A stretch of 64,000 nucleotides of DNA from Mesorhizobium opportunistum WSM2075. Lineage in GTDB: Bacteria; Pseudomonadota; Alphaproteobacteria; Rhizobiales; Rhizobiaceae. Each line of letters starts with the position of its first letter. The stretch's first letter is position 1. Shown here in pieces: positions 62,906 to 64,000 of this stretch. The notes under the pieces are model-generated. The model was not told the DNA's origin, did not search any database, and saw only the letters and a list, made by a program, of their open reading frames with translations. The position numbers were made by a program, and so were the translations under genes. The stretch spans positions 62,001 through 126,000 of the forward strand of contig NC_015675.1 of assembly GCF_000176035.2 (NCBI RefSeq), in the 5' to 3' direction.

Positions 62906-63913
62906 TCAATTCGCCCGTATGCGCGGGTTGATGACGGCGTAGAGCACGTCGACGATAAGGTTTACCGACATGACGATGAGGGCGATCAAAAGCAACCCGC
63001 CCTGCACGGTGAAATAGTCGCGCTTGGAAATGGCGTCGATCATCCATTTGCCGATGCCTGGCCAGGAGAAGATGCTCTCGGTCAGGATGGCGCCGGTCAG
63101 GAGCGTGCCGACCTGCAGGCCGATGGTGGTGACGACCGGGATCAGCGCGTTGCGGAAGGCATGCAGGCCGATGACGCGACGCGGCGCCAGGCCCTTGGCG
63201 CGCGCGGTTCGCACATAGTCCTCGCCCAGCACCTCGAGCATGGCCGATCGCGTCTGCCTGGCGATGACGGCCAGCGGTATCGTGCCGAGCACGATGGTGG
63301 GCAGGACAAGGTGCGACAGTGCCGAGCGGAAGGCGCCCTTCTGCCCCGAGATCAGGGAATCGATGGTCATGAAGCCGGTGACCGGCTTGAAGAAGTAGAG
63401 AAGGTCGATGCGGCCGGAAACCGGGGTCCAGTGCAGCGTGCCGGAGAACACGATGATCAGCAGCAGGCCCCACCAGAAGATCGGCATGGAATAGCCGGCA
63501 AGCGCGGTGCCCATGGTGAGCTGGTCGAACCAGGAGCCACGGCGGATCGCGGCGAAGATGCCGGCGGCGACGCCGAGCACGACGGCAAAGATCATGGCGA
63601 AGATGGCGAGCTCGACCGTTGCCGGGAACCGCACCAGGAAATCCTTGAGCACCGGCGTCTTGGTGGAAAACGAGGTGCCGAAATCGCCGCTGAGGATGTT
63701 GGTCAGATAGGTCAGGTATTGTTGCCAGATCGGCAGGTCGAAACCGAACTGATGCATCAGCGCCGTATGGCGTTCGGGCGACAGGCCGCGTTCGCCCGCG
63801 AGCACCAGCACCGGATCACCGGGCAGGATGCGCACGAAGCCGAAGGCGAGGATGGTTATCCCGATGAAGGTCGGGATGATGAGGGCGAGCTTACCGAGGA
63901 TATAACGCAGCAT
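62906..63913 (-). CDS. Dipeptide-type ABC transporter permease (B subunit)
   Basis: 335 residues of the DppB family. It starts MLRYILGKLALIIPTFIGIT and has RILPGDPVLVLAGERGLSPE, DFGTSFSTKTPVL and the EAA loop YVRTARAKGLAPRRVIGLHA. It is preceded by the end of a probable binding-protein gene 51 bp upstream. Confidence 0.93.
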   Translation of the reverse strand: MLRYILGKLALIIPTFIGITILAFGFVRILPGDPVLVLAGERGLSPERHTALMHQFGFDLPIWQQYLTYLTNILSGDFGTSFSTKTPVLKDFLVRFPATVELAIFAMIFAVVLGVAAGIFAAIRRGSWFDQLTMGTALAGYSMPIFWWGLLLIIVFSGTLHWTPVSGRIDLLYFFKPVTGFMTIDSLISGQKGAFRSALSHLVLPTIVLGTIPLAVIARQTRSAMLEVLGEDYVRTARAKGLAPRRVIGLHAFRNALIPVVTTIGLQVGTLLTGAILTESIFSWPGIGKWMIDAISKRDYFTVQGGLLLIALIVMSVNLIVDVLYAVINPRIRAN

Positions 63914-63964
63914 GGCGGGCGAGTGGGGACGGCACCGTGTGGCGCCGCCCCCGTTTCGCGAACC

Positions 63965-64000
63965 TTATTCGGCGATATCGACGCCGTCGAAGCGGTGGAT
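63965..64000 (-). CDS. C-terminal end of a probable dipeptide-binding protein (runs off the right edge)
   Basis: The visible 11 residues are IHRFDGVDIAE and a TAA stop at 63967-63965. The frame stays open to the edge. Its place just upstream of the B permease on the same strand is where the substrate-binding protein of this operon type is encoded. The identity rests on position and this short end only. Confidence 0.6.
   Translation of the reverse strand: MHRFDGVDIAE

Overview
This window is high-GC DNA coding densely on both strands. Its gene content points to an alphaproteobacterium of the Rhizobiales, most like Mesorhizobium. The signs are ffs-dnaX-ybaB linkage, a CycM-type membrane cytochrome c, tandem yejA genes ahead of yejBEF, an Mbl exonuclease/ATP-dependent DNA ligase pair, and short palindromic intergenic repeats of the kind common in rhizobia. 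This assignment comes from gene content and style, not from a marker tree. I see no prophage, transposase, integrase or CRISPR array.

Layout. (1) 1-6.9 kb, housekeeping: a partial hypothetical gene, ybaB, dnaX and the 4.5S SRP RNA on the minus strand; a HIT protein, NudC and a Dabb protein on plus; pheA and kdsB on minus; cytochrome c with a strong terminator. (2) 7.1-15.0 kb: a yejA1-yejA2-yejB-yejE-yejF peptide importer, with a palindromic repeat between the binding proteins and the permeases. (3) 15.0-22.5 kb: a GhrA-like reductase, a P-loop kinase, a small lipoprotein, a TPR-methyltransferase, the exonuclease/ligase DNA repair pair, a one-pass membrane protein and tRNA-Thr(CGU). (4) 22.6-28.4 kb: an ECF sigma envelope module (EF-hand protein, sigma factor, 46-codon micro-ORF, membrane protein, CnrX/Spy-like sensor), an exported GCG_CRPN protein and a DUF1800/DUF1501 pair. 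Two copies of one promoter-like sequence bracket this operon. (5) 28.5-33.9 kb: a membrane sulfatase-fold enzyme and a three-domain MFS-acyltransferase-acyl-ACP synthetase preceded by an array of TGAAC-N3-GTTCA operators.

(6) 33.9-60.2 kb, a large catabolic region: indolepyruvate oxidoreductase (iorB, iorA), a MarR regulator, two phytoene-dehydrogenase-like flavoproteins around a cyclase-family hydrolase, an Opp/Dpp-type importer, an exported VOC protein, and an operon for CoA-thioester aromatic breakdown (bifunctional salicylyl/2-aminobenzoyl-CoA monooxygenase-reductase, SDR, MarR, enoyl-CoA hydratase, acyl-CoA dehydrogenase, RidA). It ends with a luciferase-like monooxygenase, an HpcH/HpaI aldolase, a partial polar amino acid importer and a class V PLP enzyme. 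Four intergenic regions carry a common AAGCWT-centred palindrome, which suggests one regulator covers much of the region. (7) 60.3-64.0 kb: a dipeptide-type ABC operon on minus, running off the right edge.

The strongest leads for new biology are the shared ECF promoter, the AAGCWT regulon in the catabolic island, the operator array in front of the acyltransferase/synthetase gene, and the coupled micro-ORF in the sigma operon.
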